In this document: positions 26,266-34,739 of the stretch, piece by piece
How positions within the stretch are numbered: the first letter of the stretch is position 1
Layout of the letters: every line of letters starts with the position of its first letter
Source: a virus
IMG/VR virus record: IMGVR_UViG_3300025138_000093
Coordinates: 1 to 41,679 of that record
Strand: one strand, 5' to 3'
Length of the DNA: 41,679 bases
Translations under genes and position numbers: made by a program
The notes under the pieces: generated by a model
Seen by the model: the letters and a program-made list of their open reading frames with translations, nothing else
Database searches by the model: none
Told to the model about the DNA's origin: nothing

Positions 26266-28182
26266 TTAAACATAAATATAAATATCTTCAAGATTTGTAT
26301 CTATATGTATATTTCCAAATCCACTAGTTCCACCATAAGTTGGAGCTGCTGTTGGTGCTGCAGTTGAAGACCCTGCTGTTACCATTTGATCTACACTAAC
26401 AATTGCACCTGCACTATTATTTTGACTTCCAGTTATACCCCATCTACCTCTACCACCTGCTTGAGCATTAAACCCAAAAGCTTCACCTATTTGAGTACCA
26501 CCTGCTGCTGGACCTGTTGCAATAATAATACCACCATCTAATCTTGTTGTTGAACCTGATGCTAATGTAATGAATTTATCAGCAATATCCAAATTATCTG
26601 AGTGAGTAAATGAAGCAGTTCCTGAAACTGTTAAATCACCTGAAATTATTGCGTTATTAGCAACTGTTAAATTGTTTGTAATCGTTACATTATCTGGTAA
26701 ACCAACTGTAACTGATCCACCACCACCAACTGTAGTAAATGTGTTTGTTGATAATTCAATTTCATTTGTAGTTCCTAAAAATGAAACTACTGTATCACCT
26801 TCAGCAGCTGTATTAGCTGAGTTACCATAATCTACTGCAATTACAGCATTAGTTGCTGTTAAACCAGTACCTGCAAATAAAGTTGCTACGTCATCAATTG
26901 ATTCTTTTTTCGTTGGATCACTTGCTGCTGATTCATCTGAAAATGCAATAAAATCTCCTGTAGTTATAGATGCTGCAGATAAATTATTAATATCCATTGC
27001 TATTGTAACATCTGGACCTGATCCATTTGTTACTTCCATACCACCATTAGTAGCATTAGCAACTGATTCAACATCTCCTGTTGTTGCACTTAAAACACCA
27101 TTAGTAGCTGTTATACCAGTTCCTGCCATTGCTGTAGCTAAGTCAGCAATTGATTCTTTTTTAGTTGCATTAGAATCATTAGCATCAATAATTGCAATTG
27201 AATCTGCTGCTACATCAACTGCTGCTGCTGATAAATTATTAAAATTTAATTTTAATGTAACATCTGGGCCTGTACCACTTCCAACAGTTAAACCACCATT
27301 TGTAGTATTAGAAACTGAAGTGATATCACCTTCATCATTATTGATCCATTCTACAATACCACCAGATGAAACTGCTAATATTTGTCCTGATGTACCTATT
27401 CCTAATTTAGCTAATGCTGTACCACTTGAAGCATATAAAATATCTCCAGTAGTATAAGATGAAATATTTGTACCACCATTGGCAATTGGTAATATACCAG
27501 ATACACCTGTTGTTAGTGGTAAACTTGTTGCATCTTGTAAATTAAAAGCAGGAGTAGCATCTGTTCCACCTAATGATAAAGAAACACCACCATAAGAAAC
27601 TGTAGAATTTGATAATTGAGCATTTGTAACGTCTGCTAAAGCACCACCTAATGTAATAACAGGTACTGTTGCTGATGAATTATCCGCAGTTAATGTTAAA
27701 CCATTTTCAGTACCTGTTGCTGATACTGATGTTACTGTACCACCACCAACGGCAGAAGTTAATTGGGAAATTGTTACGTAATTTAAAGTACCTGAAGCAT
27801 CTGATTGATCTGAAAGTAAAACTCTATCAGTACTTGCAACTGTTAAACCTGTACCATTAGTTTGGGCATTAATAAAGTTACCAGTACCAACTGTAACTGG
27901 TGAAAGTGATAATGATCCAGCACCTACATCAATTTGTAAACCTAAAGTAGTACCAAGAGTTGCTGCTACTGGAGCTGCTCCTGTTGAACCTACTATTAAT
28001 TGACCATTAGTTAAAGCACCAACAGCATTAACACCAGCTGTTGCATTACCTAATATTACTTGATTTTCAGGTAATGTTGTTCTTCCTGTTCCCCCTTCTG
28101 CTACTGCTAATTGTGTATCTAGAGTAAGAGAAGCTAAGTCAGCTGCTGATCCCGATACAATTACTTTTTTCCAAGTTGCCAT
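26266..28182 (-). CDS. Tail fibre with tandem beta repeats
   Basis: The 638-residue protein begins TWKKVIVSGSAADLASLTLD, the same N-terminal motif as fibre 1, so both may dock to the same virion site. The body is Gly/Thr/Ser/Asn-rich and beta-predicted. Residues 285-366 and 369-450 are a tandem duplication (GDITSVSNTTNGG and GDVESVANATNGG, each ending near KKESI and GTG-TATN). Near 560-600 the segment DIADKFITLASGST resembles C-terminal fibre domains of other aquatic phages. It has an upstream TATTTATA element. It probably forms a shorter fibre or distal sensor. Confidence 0.8.
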   Translation of the reverse strand: MATWKKVIVSGSAADLASLTLDTQLAVAEGGTGRTTLPENQVILGNATAGVNAVGALTNGQLIVGSTGAAPVAATLGTTLGLQIDVGAGSLSLSPVTVGTGNFINAQTNGTGLTVASTDRVLLSDQSDASGTLNYVTISQLTSAVGGGTVTSVSATGTENGLTLTADNSSATVPVITLGGALADVTNAQLSNSTVSYGGVSLSLGGTDATPAFNLQDATSLPLTTGVSGILPIANGGTNISSYTTGDILYASSGTALAKLGIGTSGQILAVSSGGIVEWINNDEGDITSVSNTTNGGLTVGSGTGPDVTLKLNFNNLSAAAVDVAADSIAIIDANDSNATKKESIADLATAMAGTGITATNGVLSATTGDVESVANATNGGMEVTNGSGPDVTIAMDINNLSAASITTGDFIAFSDESAASDPTKKESIDDVATLFAGTGLTATNAVIAVDYGNSANTAAEGDTVVSFLGTTNEIELSTNTFTTVGGGGSVTVGLPDNVTITNNLTVANNAIISGDLTVSGTASFTHSDNLDIADKFITLASGSTTRLDGGIIIATGPAAGGTQIGEAFGFNAQAGGRGRWGITGSQNNSAGAIVSVDQMVTAGSSTAAPTAAPTYGGTSGFGNIHIDTNLEDIYIYV

Positions 28183-28208
28183 GTTTTTTTTGTTTTATTT
28201 TATTTTGT

Positions 28209-28216
28209 TATAAATA
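28209..28216 (-). promoter_or_regulatory. Candidate late promoter element before 26266-28182 fibre
   Basis: The minus strand reads TATATATTTATAACAAAATA, 26 bases before the ATG. A TATAAATA in the opposite orientation lies just upstream at 28223-28230. Confidence 0.42.
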
Positions 28217-28256
28217 TATAATTATTTATAAAGATTTATGTTTTAATTTATTTATT

Positions 28257-31200
28257 TTAATCTAATCCCATGTAAAAATTACTTGCAGAATATACTAACC
28301 CACCTGTTATAGGTGTTGGTAAAGTATTTAATGCTCCAAATTGTACTACTCCACTACTACTTACGCTAAATTTTTCATCTTGACCATTACCATCTTTAAT
28401 TTTAATAATAAAAGGATAAAGTGATGTTGTTTCAAAAGTATCAATTAATATACCTGTAGAAGCTGTAAATTGGGCTCCTATTATTGTATTACTTGAACTT
28501 ATATTTCCAGAACTAGTAAAATTACCAAAGATTTGTTGACTACCCGAAACAACTAAGGCATCTGAAGTATTAATATTAGCAGATCCACTACCTATTACAA
28601 CAAAATCTCTTAATTTTAATCTATTGGTATCAGCTTGAGCAAATAATGCCATAGTATTATCCTCATAGAAAATTTTAGTACTAATATTAGTTGCAGCTGC
28701 ATTTAATATTATTTGGTCATCTTCTATAGATATCGTTTCTAAACCATTGATAAAAATATCAATATTATCTTCTCTAAGTTTTAAAAAGTCATTACCAGTT
28801 GTTCCACTTTTAATTTCTAATGTGTCCGGAGCTATTATTTCAGAAGCAGAAGCATTAAATGTTAAACTTTGACTCAATATTAAATCACCACTTGAACTAA
28901 AATTAGATGCAGTTATGTGTGTAAAAGTTGCATTTTGTGCAAAAATATCTCCACTAGCACTAAAATTACCTGATGATGTAATATTACCTGATGAACCTGA
29001 CATTATAATAGAGTAAGGACCCATATAAATGTTTTCAGTTCTAATATTTCTAGCAGCCAAACTTGCTTTTGCTGGATTGTATTGAAGATCACTTAATGTA
29101 GAATCTCTTCCTAAAATTGCTGCTTGAGTTGTTGGATCTACATCAGTAATAAAATTTAAGGCATATTCAGTATTAGCATCATTGGTTTCTATTATAATAT
29201 TTGTATTAGTACCTTGTGTACCTGTTGTACCTTGTATACCTCTTATACCTTGTACGCCTTGAATTCCTTGTATACCTGTTATACCTTGAATACCTGTTAT
29301 TCCTTGAGTACCTTGAATTCCCTGTGTTCCTTGAATACCTTGAATTCCTTGAATACCTGTTATTCCTTGTATTCCTTGAGTACCTTGAATACCTTGAGTA
29401 CCTTGAATTCCTTGAATACCTTGAGTACCTTGAATACCTTGAATACCTGTTATTCCTTGTATTCCTTGAGTACCTTGAATACCTTGAGTACCTGTTATTC
29501 CTTGTATACCTTGTATACCTGTTATTCCTTGTATTCCTTGAGTACCTTGAATACCTTGAGTACCTTGAATACCTTGAATTCCTTGTATACCTGTTATTCC
29601 TTGTATACCTTGTGTACCTTGAATTCCTTGTATACCTGTTATACCTTGAATTCCTTGAGTACCTTGTATACCTATTATACCTTGTATTCCTTGAATACCT
29701 GTTATGCCTTGAATTCCTTGTATACCTTGTGTGCCTTGTATTCCTTGTATACCTGTTATACCTTGAATTCCTTGTATACCTGTTATACCTTGAATTCCTT
29801 GAATTCCTTGAGTACCTTGAATACCTTGTGTACCTTGAATACCCTGTATACCTGTTATACCTTGAATTCCTTGAATACCTTGAGTACCTTGAATACCTTG
29901 TGTACCTTGAATTCCTTGTATACCTGTTATACCTTGAATTCCTTGAGTACCTTGAATTCCTTGTGTACCTTGAATACCTTGAATACCTTGTATTCCTTGA
30001 ATACCTGTTATACCTTGAATTCCTTGAATTCCTTGAGTACCTTGAATACCTTGTGTACCTTGTATTCCTTGTATTCCTTGAATACCTGTTATACCTTGAA
30101 TTCCTTGAGTACCTTGAATACCTTGTGTACCTTGTATTCCTTGTATTCCTTGAATACCTGTTATACCTTGAATTCCTTGAGTACCTTGAATACCTTGTGT
30201 ACCTTGAATACCTTGAATACCTTGTATTCCTTGAATACCTGTTATACCTTGAATTCCTTGAATTCCTTGAGTACCTTGAATACCTTGTGTACCCTGAATA
30301 CCCTGTATACCTGTTATACCTTGTATACCTGTTATACCTTGAGTACCTTGAATACCTTGAGTACCTTGAATACCTTGTATACCTGTTATACCTTGTATAC
30401 CTGTTATACCTTGTATACCTTGTGTACCTTGAACACCTTGATCTCCTTTTTCACCTGTTGTTACAAAACAAACAAGTACATCTTCTAAATTTATAAAAGG
30501 ATCTGTTGCTGATGATGCTTGAGCTCCTATATCTATTGTCCACCACCCTGTATTGTCAGTTAAATCTGAAATTGAAAATAATAAAAATTGGGTTGCATCT
30601 TGTTTATTAGAAATTTTAACATGACCCTTAACTGCAGATGTATTTGCATCAATTGCTGATAAGAAATTTTGAATAGAAGTACCATCATCATCAGTAATAT
30701 CAATATAAATTTTATCAGAAGTAGATTGGGTTCCACCAATATTATTTAATCTTACTTTTCCAGTTCCTGGGTCTGCTGATATTGTTGAAGAATCAAATGT
30801 ATAATCAAAACAAGCTCCACCAAAATTACCTTCTATACCTTGAGTACCTTGAATACCTTGTATTCCTTGAGTACCTTGAGTACCTTGAATACCTTGAATA
30901 CCTTGTATTCCTTGAATTCCTTGAATACCTGTTATACCTTGAATACCTGTTATTCCTTGAGTACCTTGAATTCCCTGTATTCCTTGAATACCTTGAATTC
31001 CTTGAATACCTGTTATACCTTGAATTCCCTGTATTCCTTGAGTACCTTGTATTCCTTGAATACCTTGAATTCCTTGAATACCTGTTATACCTTGAATACC
31101 CTGAATACCTTGAGTACCTTGAATTCCTTGTGTGCCTTGAATTCCTTGTATACCTGTTATACCTTGAATACCCTGAATACCTTGAGTACCTTGAATTCCT

Positions 31201-31937
31201 TGTGTACCTTGAATTCCTTGTATACCTGTTATACCTTGAATACCCTGAATACCTTGAGTACCTTGAATTCCTTGTGTACCTTGAATACCCTGTATACCTG
31301 TTATACCTTGAGTACCCTGAATACCTTGAGTACCTTGAATTCCTTGTGTACCTTGAATACCCTGTATACCTGTTATACCTTGAGTACCTTGAATACCTTG
31401 AGTACCCTGAATACCTTGAATACCTTGAATACCTTGTATTCCTTGAGTACCTTGAATTCCTTGAATTCCTTGAATTCCTTGAGTACCTTGAATACCTTGT
31501 GTACCTTGTATTCCTTGTATTCCTTGAATACCTTGTATACCTGTTATACCTTGAGTACCTTGAGTACCTGCACCTGTAATTCCTTGAATTCCTTGAATAC
31601 CTTGAATACCTTGTATTCCTTGAGCACCTTGAGTACCTGCACCTGTAATTCCTTGAATTCCTTGAGTACCTTGAGTACCTTGAATGCCCTGTATACCTTG
31701 TATACCTTGTATACCTTGTGTACCCTGTATACCTGTTATTCCTTGTATACCTTGAATACCTTGTGTACCTATTATTCCTTGTATACCTTGAGTACCTTGA
31801 GTACCTTGTGTACCTCTAGGACCAGGATGGTTTACTTCAACTACTTTAGTATTACATACTTCTATATTTACTTCAGTACAATTAGTATTGATTTGTAGAG
31901 ATTTACAATTTTTCTTACCACAATTATTACAAGCCAT
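28257..31937 (-). CDS. Giant collagen-like tail fibre 2
   Basis: The 1226-residue fibre has a Cys-rich head (MACNNCGKKNC, then two more Cys within 30 residues) and collagen tracts at about 38-367 and 499-909, made of GIQGIQGTQG and GITGIQGIQ units. Between the tracts is a globular domain (368-498) that clearly matches the insert of fibre 1 (shared ISDLTDNTGWW and FGGA-type segments). The C-terminal 316 residues (910-1226) are a Ser/Asn-rich beta region with repeated SSGNI-, SSGDI-like units, typical of fibre tips. The triplets Ile-Gln and Thr-Gln differ from the Ala-Gln and Asn-Gln triplets of fibre 1. Confidence 0.88.
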   Translation of the reverse strand: MACNNCGKKNCKSLQINTNCTEVNIEVCNTKVVEVNHPGPRGTQGTQGTQGIQGIIGTQGIQGIQGITGIQGTQGIQGIQGIQGIQGTQGTQGIQGITGAGTQGAQGIQGIQGIQGIQGITGAGTQGTQGITGIQGIQGIQGIQGTQGIQGTQGIQGIQGIQGTQGIQGIQGIQGIQGTQGIQGTQGITGIQGIQGTQGIQGTQGIQGTQGITGIQGIQGTQGIQGTQGIQGIQGITGIQGIQGTQGIQGTQGIQGIQGITGIQGIQGTQGIQGTQGIQGIQGITGIQGIQGIQGIQGTQGIQGIQGITGIQGIQGIQGIQGIQGTQGITGIQGITGIQGIQGIQGIQGIQGTQGTQGIQGIQGTQGIEGNFGGACFDYTFDSSTISADPGTGKVRLNNIGGTQSTSDKIYIDITDDDGTSIQNFLSAIDANTSAVKGHVKISNKQDATQFLLFSISDLTDNTGWWTIDIGAQASSATDPFINLEDVLVCFVTTGEKGDQGVQGTQGIQGITGIQGITGIQGIQGTQGIQGTQGITGIQGITGIQGIQGTQGIQGTQGIQGIQGITGIQGIQGIQGIQGTQGIQGTQGIQGITGIQGIQGIQGTQGIQGTQGIQGITGIQGIQGIQGTQGIQGTQGIQGIQGITGIQGIQGIQGIQGTQGIQGTQGIQGITGIQGIQGTQGIQGTQGIQGIQGITGIQGIQGTQGIQGTQGIQGIQGITGIQGIQGITGIQGIQGTQGIQGIQGITGIQGIQGIIGIQGTQGIQGITGIQGIQGTQGIQGITGIQGIQGIQGTQGIQGTQGIQGITGIQGIQGITGTQGIQGTQGIQGITGIQGIQGTQGIQGIQGTQGIQGTQGIQGITGIQGIQGIQGTQGIQGTQGITGIQGITGIQGIQGVQGIRGIQGTTGTQGTNTNIIIETNDANTEYALNFITDVDPTTQAAILGRDSTLSDLQYNPAKASLAARNIRTENIYMGPYSIIMSGSSGNITSSGNFSASGDIFAQNATFTHITASNFSSSGDLILSQSLTFNASASEIIAPDTLEIKSGTTGNDFLKLREDNIDIFINGLETISIEDDQIILNAAATNISTKIFYEDNTMALFAQADTNRLKLRDFVVIGSGSANINTSDALVVSGSQQIFGNFTSSGNISSSNTIIGAQFTASTGILIDTFETTSLYPFIIKIKDGNGQDEKFSVSSSGVVQFGALNTLPTPITGGLVYSASNFYMGLD
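29210..31825 (-). repeat. Collagen-coding repeats of fibre 2
   Basis: Two tracts, about 29210-30445 and 30832-31825, are built of 9-base units encoding Gly-Ile-Gln, Gly-Thr-Gln and Gly-Ile-Thr. Longer blocks of about 54-90 bases recur almost exactly, for example near 30060-30180 and 31150-31390. The antisense open frames of more than 250 codons are produced by this periodicity and are not genes. Confidence 0.9.
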
Positions 31938-31952
31938 TATTATTATTTTATT

Positions 31953-32381
31953 TTAAAATGAACCAATTGTTACTTCATTTGATAGCTTTATAGCTCCCAT
32001 AAGCAATCTTGTTACAGTAGTACAATTAACTCCATTATCTAGACTAGAAGACATTAATTCTAAATCATAAAATCCTTCATTAAATGTTAATAGTGATGAT
32101 GAAGCTGCTGATATATAAATTCCTATAGAACCTGAAGTTAGAGGTTTTGGATAACCAGCTGCTGCTTGAGAACCACTTAAATTTATACCTGTACCACATG
32201 GGCCTAAACTACTACTTAAAGTAATATATAATTGACTTGATGAGAGTTGAGATTGTCTAATAGACATTCTTGCAGTATATCCATCTAAATCTATAGGAAT
32301 ACCATCATCACCTTTATAAAGTACTTCAAAATCAGTAGTTGCACCTTGCTCTATAACAAAAGAATATCGACCTGCTGCCAT
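31953..32381 (-). CDS. Small virion structural protein upstream of the fibres
   Basis: The 142-residue protein begins MAAGRYSFVIEQGATTDFEV, followed by PIDLDGYTARMSIRQSQLSS and a Ser-rich middle. The N-terminal part resembles small proteins found next to fibre genes in aquatic T4-like phages and has an Ig- or BppU-like beta pattern. It is probably a baseplate or fibre-attachment component. It starts the fibre module and is preceded by a TATTTATA element only 9 bases before the ATG. Confidence 0.68.
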   Translation of the reverse strand: MAAGRYSFVIEQGATTDFEVLYKGDDGIPIDLDGYTARMSIRQSQLSSSQLYITLSSSLGPCGTGINLSGSQAAAGYPKPLTSGSIGIYISAASSSLLTFNEGFYDLELMSSSLDNGVNCTTVTRLLMGAIKLSNEVTIGSF

Positions 32382-32390
32382 AATTTTTGT

Positions 32391-32398
32391 TATAAATA
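32391..32398 (-). promoter_or_regulatory. Candidate late promoter element before the fibre module
   Basis: The minus strand reads TATAATATTTATAACAAAAA. The core is 9 bases before the ATG at 32381, the tightest spacing in the set. It separates PhoH from the fibre module. Confidence 0.4.
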
Positions 32399-32416
32399 TT
32401 ATAAAAAGAAACCAAA

Positions 32417-33082
32417 TTAATGATATCCATTCAATAATTCTAATAAATCATCAATAGCGTCATGTCTGTGATTATCTTGTAAAACACATTTGTGAACATA
32501 TTTAGAATTTATTAACTTAGCCATGTCATGATATGCTGAATAGTTTTTATCTTTTAAGTCCATTTGATATGAATCTCCACAAAATAACATTTTAGAATCT
32601 TTACCTAATCTACCTATAGCCATTGCTAGTTGTGAACGTGTTAAATTCTGGAATTCATCTACAATAACAATTGCATTATCAAATGTTCTTCCCCTAAAAT
32701 GAGCTAAAGAAACTAATTCAATTGTTTCATCTTTTTCCATTTTTTCTAATATCGTAGGTTTATTGTAAATTTTTCTCATATTAGAACGAATAGGTACTAA
32801 CCAGGGCTCCATTTTTTCTCTTTCTGACCCCGGAAGAAAACCATTATCTTCTGTAGATATAGTAGGTCTTGTAATTATTATTTTATTACATTGTCTTTTA
32901 AAAAATTGATCTAATGCAATTTGTACAGCTAATAGGGTTTTACCTGAGCCTGCTTTCCCAACTATAAAATTAAAGGGATGATTTAATATTTCTGTTTTTG
33001 CATTTTTTTGTTCTTCAGATAAACTTAAAGAAAATCTTACAGATCCTTTAGGTGGTGTTTTTGATATATTAGTTTTTGGCAT
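32417..33082 (-). CDS. phoH: PhoH-like ATPase
   Basis: This is a P-loop ATPase of the PhoH family, common in marine phages and linked to phosphate stress or RNA metabolism; its role in phages is unsettled. Walker A is GKAGSGKT at 42-49 and Walker B is NAIVIVDEFQN at 136-146 with Asp142 and Glu143. Two further family segments are IIITRPTIST near 68-77 and MLFCGDSYQMD near 165-175. The 221-residue length fits the single-domain form. It overlaps the phosphatidylserine decarboxylase-like gene by 14 bases, so the two are translated from one mRNA. Confidence 0.92.
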   Translation of the reverse strand: MPKTNISKTPPKGSVRFSLSLSEEQKNAKTEILNHPFNFIVGKAGSGKTLLAVQIALDQFFKRQCNKIIITRPTISTEDNGFLPGSEREKMEPWLVPIRSNMRKIYNKPTILEKMEKDETIELVSLAHFRGRTFDNAIVIVDEFQNLTRSQLAMAIGRLGKDSKMLFCGDSYQMDLKDKNYSAYHDMAKLINSKYVHKCVLQDNHRHDAIDDLLELLNGYH

Positions 33083-33800
33083 AATTTATTTTAATTAATT
33101 TGTCTAATCCCGCATTTATATGCATTGTTTCTTTTAATAATAACTCAAATTGGTATCTATTATCTATAGGTAAAACTAAATCTACTTGAGATCCCCATCT
33201 TATTAAACTAAATCTTTCATTTTGAGTACATAAATCTCCTTGTTGTTTAAAAGGTGCTATAACATTTACATCTTCATCTGCAATTTGTACTATATAATAA
33301 GTATAATCTAAAGATGAATTATAAATGGTATTAAGTACTCTTTCATTATATTTTAAATAATCCATATTATTAGGATTAATTACATTATTTAGAATATCTT
33401 TTTCTACAGCTAACATAGGTTTATTAGTAGATTCAATAGGTTCTAAACGATTATATTTAATGGTACCACTATATGGAATTCTATTTATATGTACATCATA
33501 AAACGACATAAAAATTCCTATAACTAATGAAGGTTTATTATAATCTTTATCACCCATTACATCTTGTAATGTATAATTTTTACCTTTTATTTCAATAACT
33601 TGTTCACAACATGGTGTTCCGGGTAGTACTACTTTTTGGTATAGTATAGTTCCATCAGCAGGACTATAAAAATAATTATTATCTATATAAGTAGGTCTTA
33701 ATGGATCTCTAAAGAAAAATGTATTACTAAGTTCACCAATAGAAAATTTTTGTAATTCAGCAACTTCTCCATTTAACCAATCTTCTAACTCTTCAGCCAT
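33069..33800 (-). CDS. Phosphatidylserine decarboxylase-like enzyme, pyruvoyl type
   Basis: The 243-residue protein matches small bacterial phosphatidylserine decarboxylases, which convert phosphatidylserine to phosphatidylethanolamine using a pyruvoyl group made by self-cleavage. Markers in order: FFRDP at 29-33, YSPADGTI at 45-52 with Asp49, SFYDVHINRIPYSG at 99-112 with His104, and the cleavage region RFSLIRWGSQVDLVLP at 196-211, where Gly203-Ser204 corresponds to the GS of the LGST motif. The second His of the E. coli enzyme is Arg here, as in many short-form enzymes (DVHVNR type). There is no membrane segment. Start and stop overlap its neighbours (TAATG with the amidinotransferase gene, 14 bases with phoH). 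Confidence 0.88.
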   Translation of the reverse strand: MAEELEDWLNGEVAELQKFSIGELSNTFFFRDPLRPTYIDNNYFYSPADGTILYQKVVLPGTPCCEQVIEIKGKNYTLQDVMGDKDYNKPSLVIGIFMSFYDVHINRIPYSGTIKYNRLEPIESTNKPMLAVEKDILNNVINPNNMDYLKYNERVLNTIYNSSLDYTYYIVQIADEDVNVIAPFKQQGDLCTQNERFSLIRWGSQVDLVLPIDNRYQFELLLKETMHINAGLDKLIKINYAKN

Positions 33801-34714
33801 TAAAGAAGTGTTTTAAAATGATCTACTCTATTTAAGTGCATTACCATACAACTTAACATGGCTCCAGATTTCATATATTCTGATAGGTTAAAAATTATAG
33901 GTTCCATACCTTCATTAGAACATATTTTTTCTAATGATTCAATTTTATGTTTTTCACCTTCATAAAATTCATCTCCTCTTTTCATTTCTGATATGTTAGA
34001 GGCACATAAAACCATATTTCCTAATCTAACTGAATTTGCTATCCCATAAGTTGAATCATCTGCATTTACATCAATTATATTTGTATAGCGTGATATATGT
34101 GATAATTCTTTTTGGTCATATAACTCAGTACAAACTATTGAGTTATTATTATTTAACGGGAATATACTGCAGTCTAGGTGATACATATATTCGTCGGTCA
34201 TACGAACTTTAATAATTTCCATATTAAAATTTTCTTCCATCCATTCATAAGTTTTAATGTCAGATCTTATACCATACCCCCCAATATAAACATTATCTTT
34301 TAAATATTTTATATCAGCTTCACCCTCCCATTTATGGGGTGATATATGAGTTTTATAACCCATTTGGTTGAAAAATTTTTCACCAACATATTCTTCACCT
34401 TGTCTTGGAAGGGATGTATAATTAGATAATAATATATGATTTTCTTCACAAATGTGGGGTAAATGTAATCCTAAATTAGCAACATATACTAAATCTTGAA
34501 AATTTCCTTCAGCTGGGAGAAGATGTACTAACGATTGGCCTGCCATAAAGTTATAAAGATCCATAAATTGTTTGTAAGCTTTCGGACGATTTATAGATAA
34601 TTCTTCTTTTGACATTTCTTTCATCCAAACATTATTAGGATCATTTGTTGAAAATGTAAAAGGGAAATTCATTAAATAACTTTGAATAGGTAACTGTGAT
34701 GGTGTTTCTTTCAT
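33800..34714 (-). CDS. COG1834-type amidinotransferase / dimethylarginine hydrolase-like enzyme
   Basis: The 304-residue protein belongs to the pentein superfamily of guanidine-modifying enzymes, which use a Cys nucleophile and a His base to break a C-N bond of a guanidino group. Matches: WEGEADIKYL at 129-138 (the substrate-binding E-x-x-x-D), YIGGYGIRSD at 143-152, YHLDCSIFPL at 168-177 with His169 and Asp171, and LSEYMKSGAMLSCMVMHL at 277-294 with Cys289. The family includes dimethylarginine dimethylaminohydrolases and amidinotransferases, and the sequence alone does not tell hydrolase from transferase. It starts the three-gene cassette after gp23's terminator, with its own TATTTATA element upstream. 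Confidence 0.85.
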   Translation of the reverse strand: MKETPSQLPIQSYLMNFPFTFSTNDPNNVWMKEMSKEELSINRPKAYKQFMDLYNFMAGQSLVHLLPAEGNFQDLVYVANLGLHLPHICEENHILLSNYTSLPRQGEEYVGEKFFNQMGYKTHISPHKWEGEADIKYLKDNVYIGGYGIRSDIKTYEWMEENFNMEIIKVRMTDEYMYHLDCSIFPLNNNNSIVCTELYDQKELSHISRYTNIIDVNADDSTYGIANSVRLGNMVLCASNISEMKRGDEFYEGEKHKIESLEKICSNEGMEPIIFNLSEYMKSGAMLSCMVMHLNRVDHFKTLL

Positions 34715-34739
34715 ATTAAAACTTTATTATTATTCGTGG

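Noticed and set aside
29214-31898. Overlapping plus-strand frames of up to 426 codons opposite fibre 2
   Set aside because: Two different frames are open over the same repeat at once, which happens because the repeat lacks stop codons in several frames, not because of genes.
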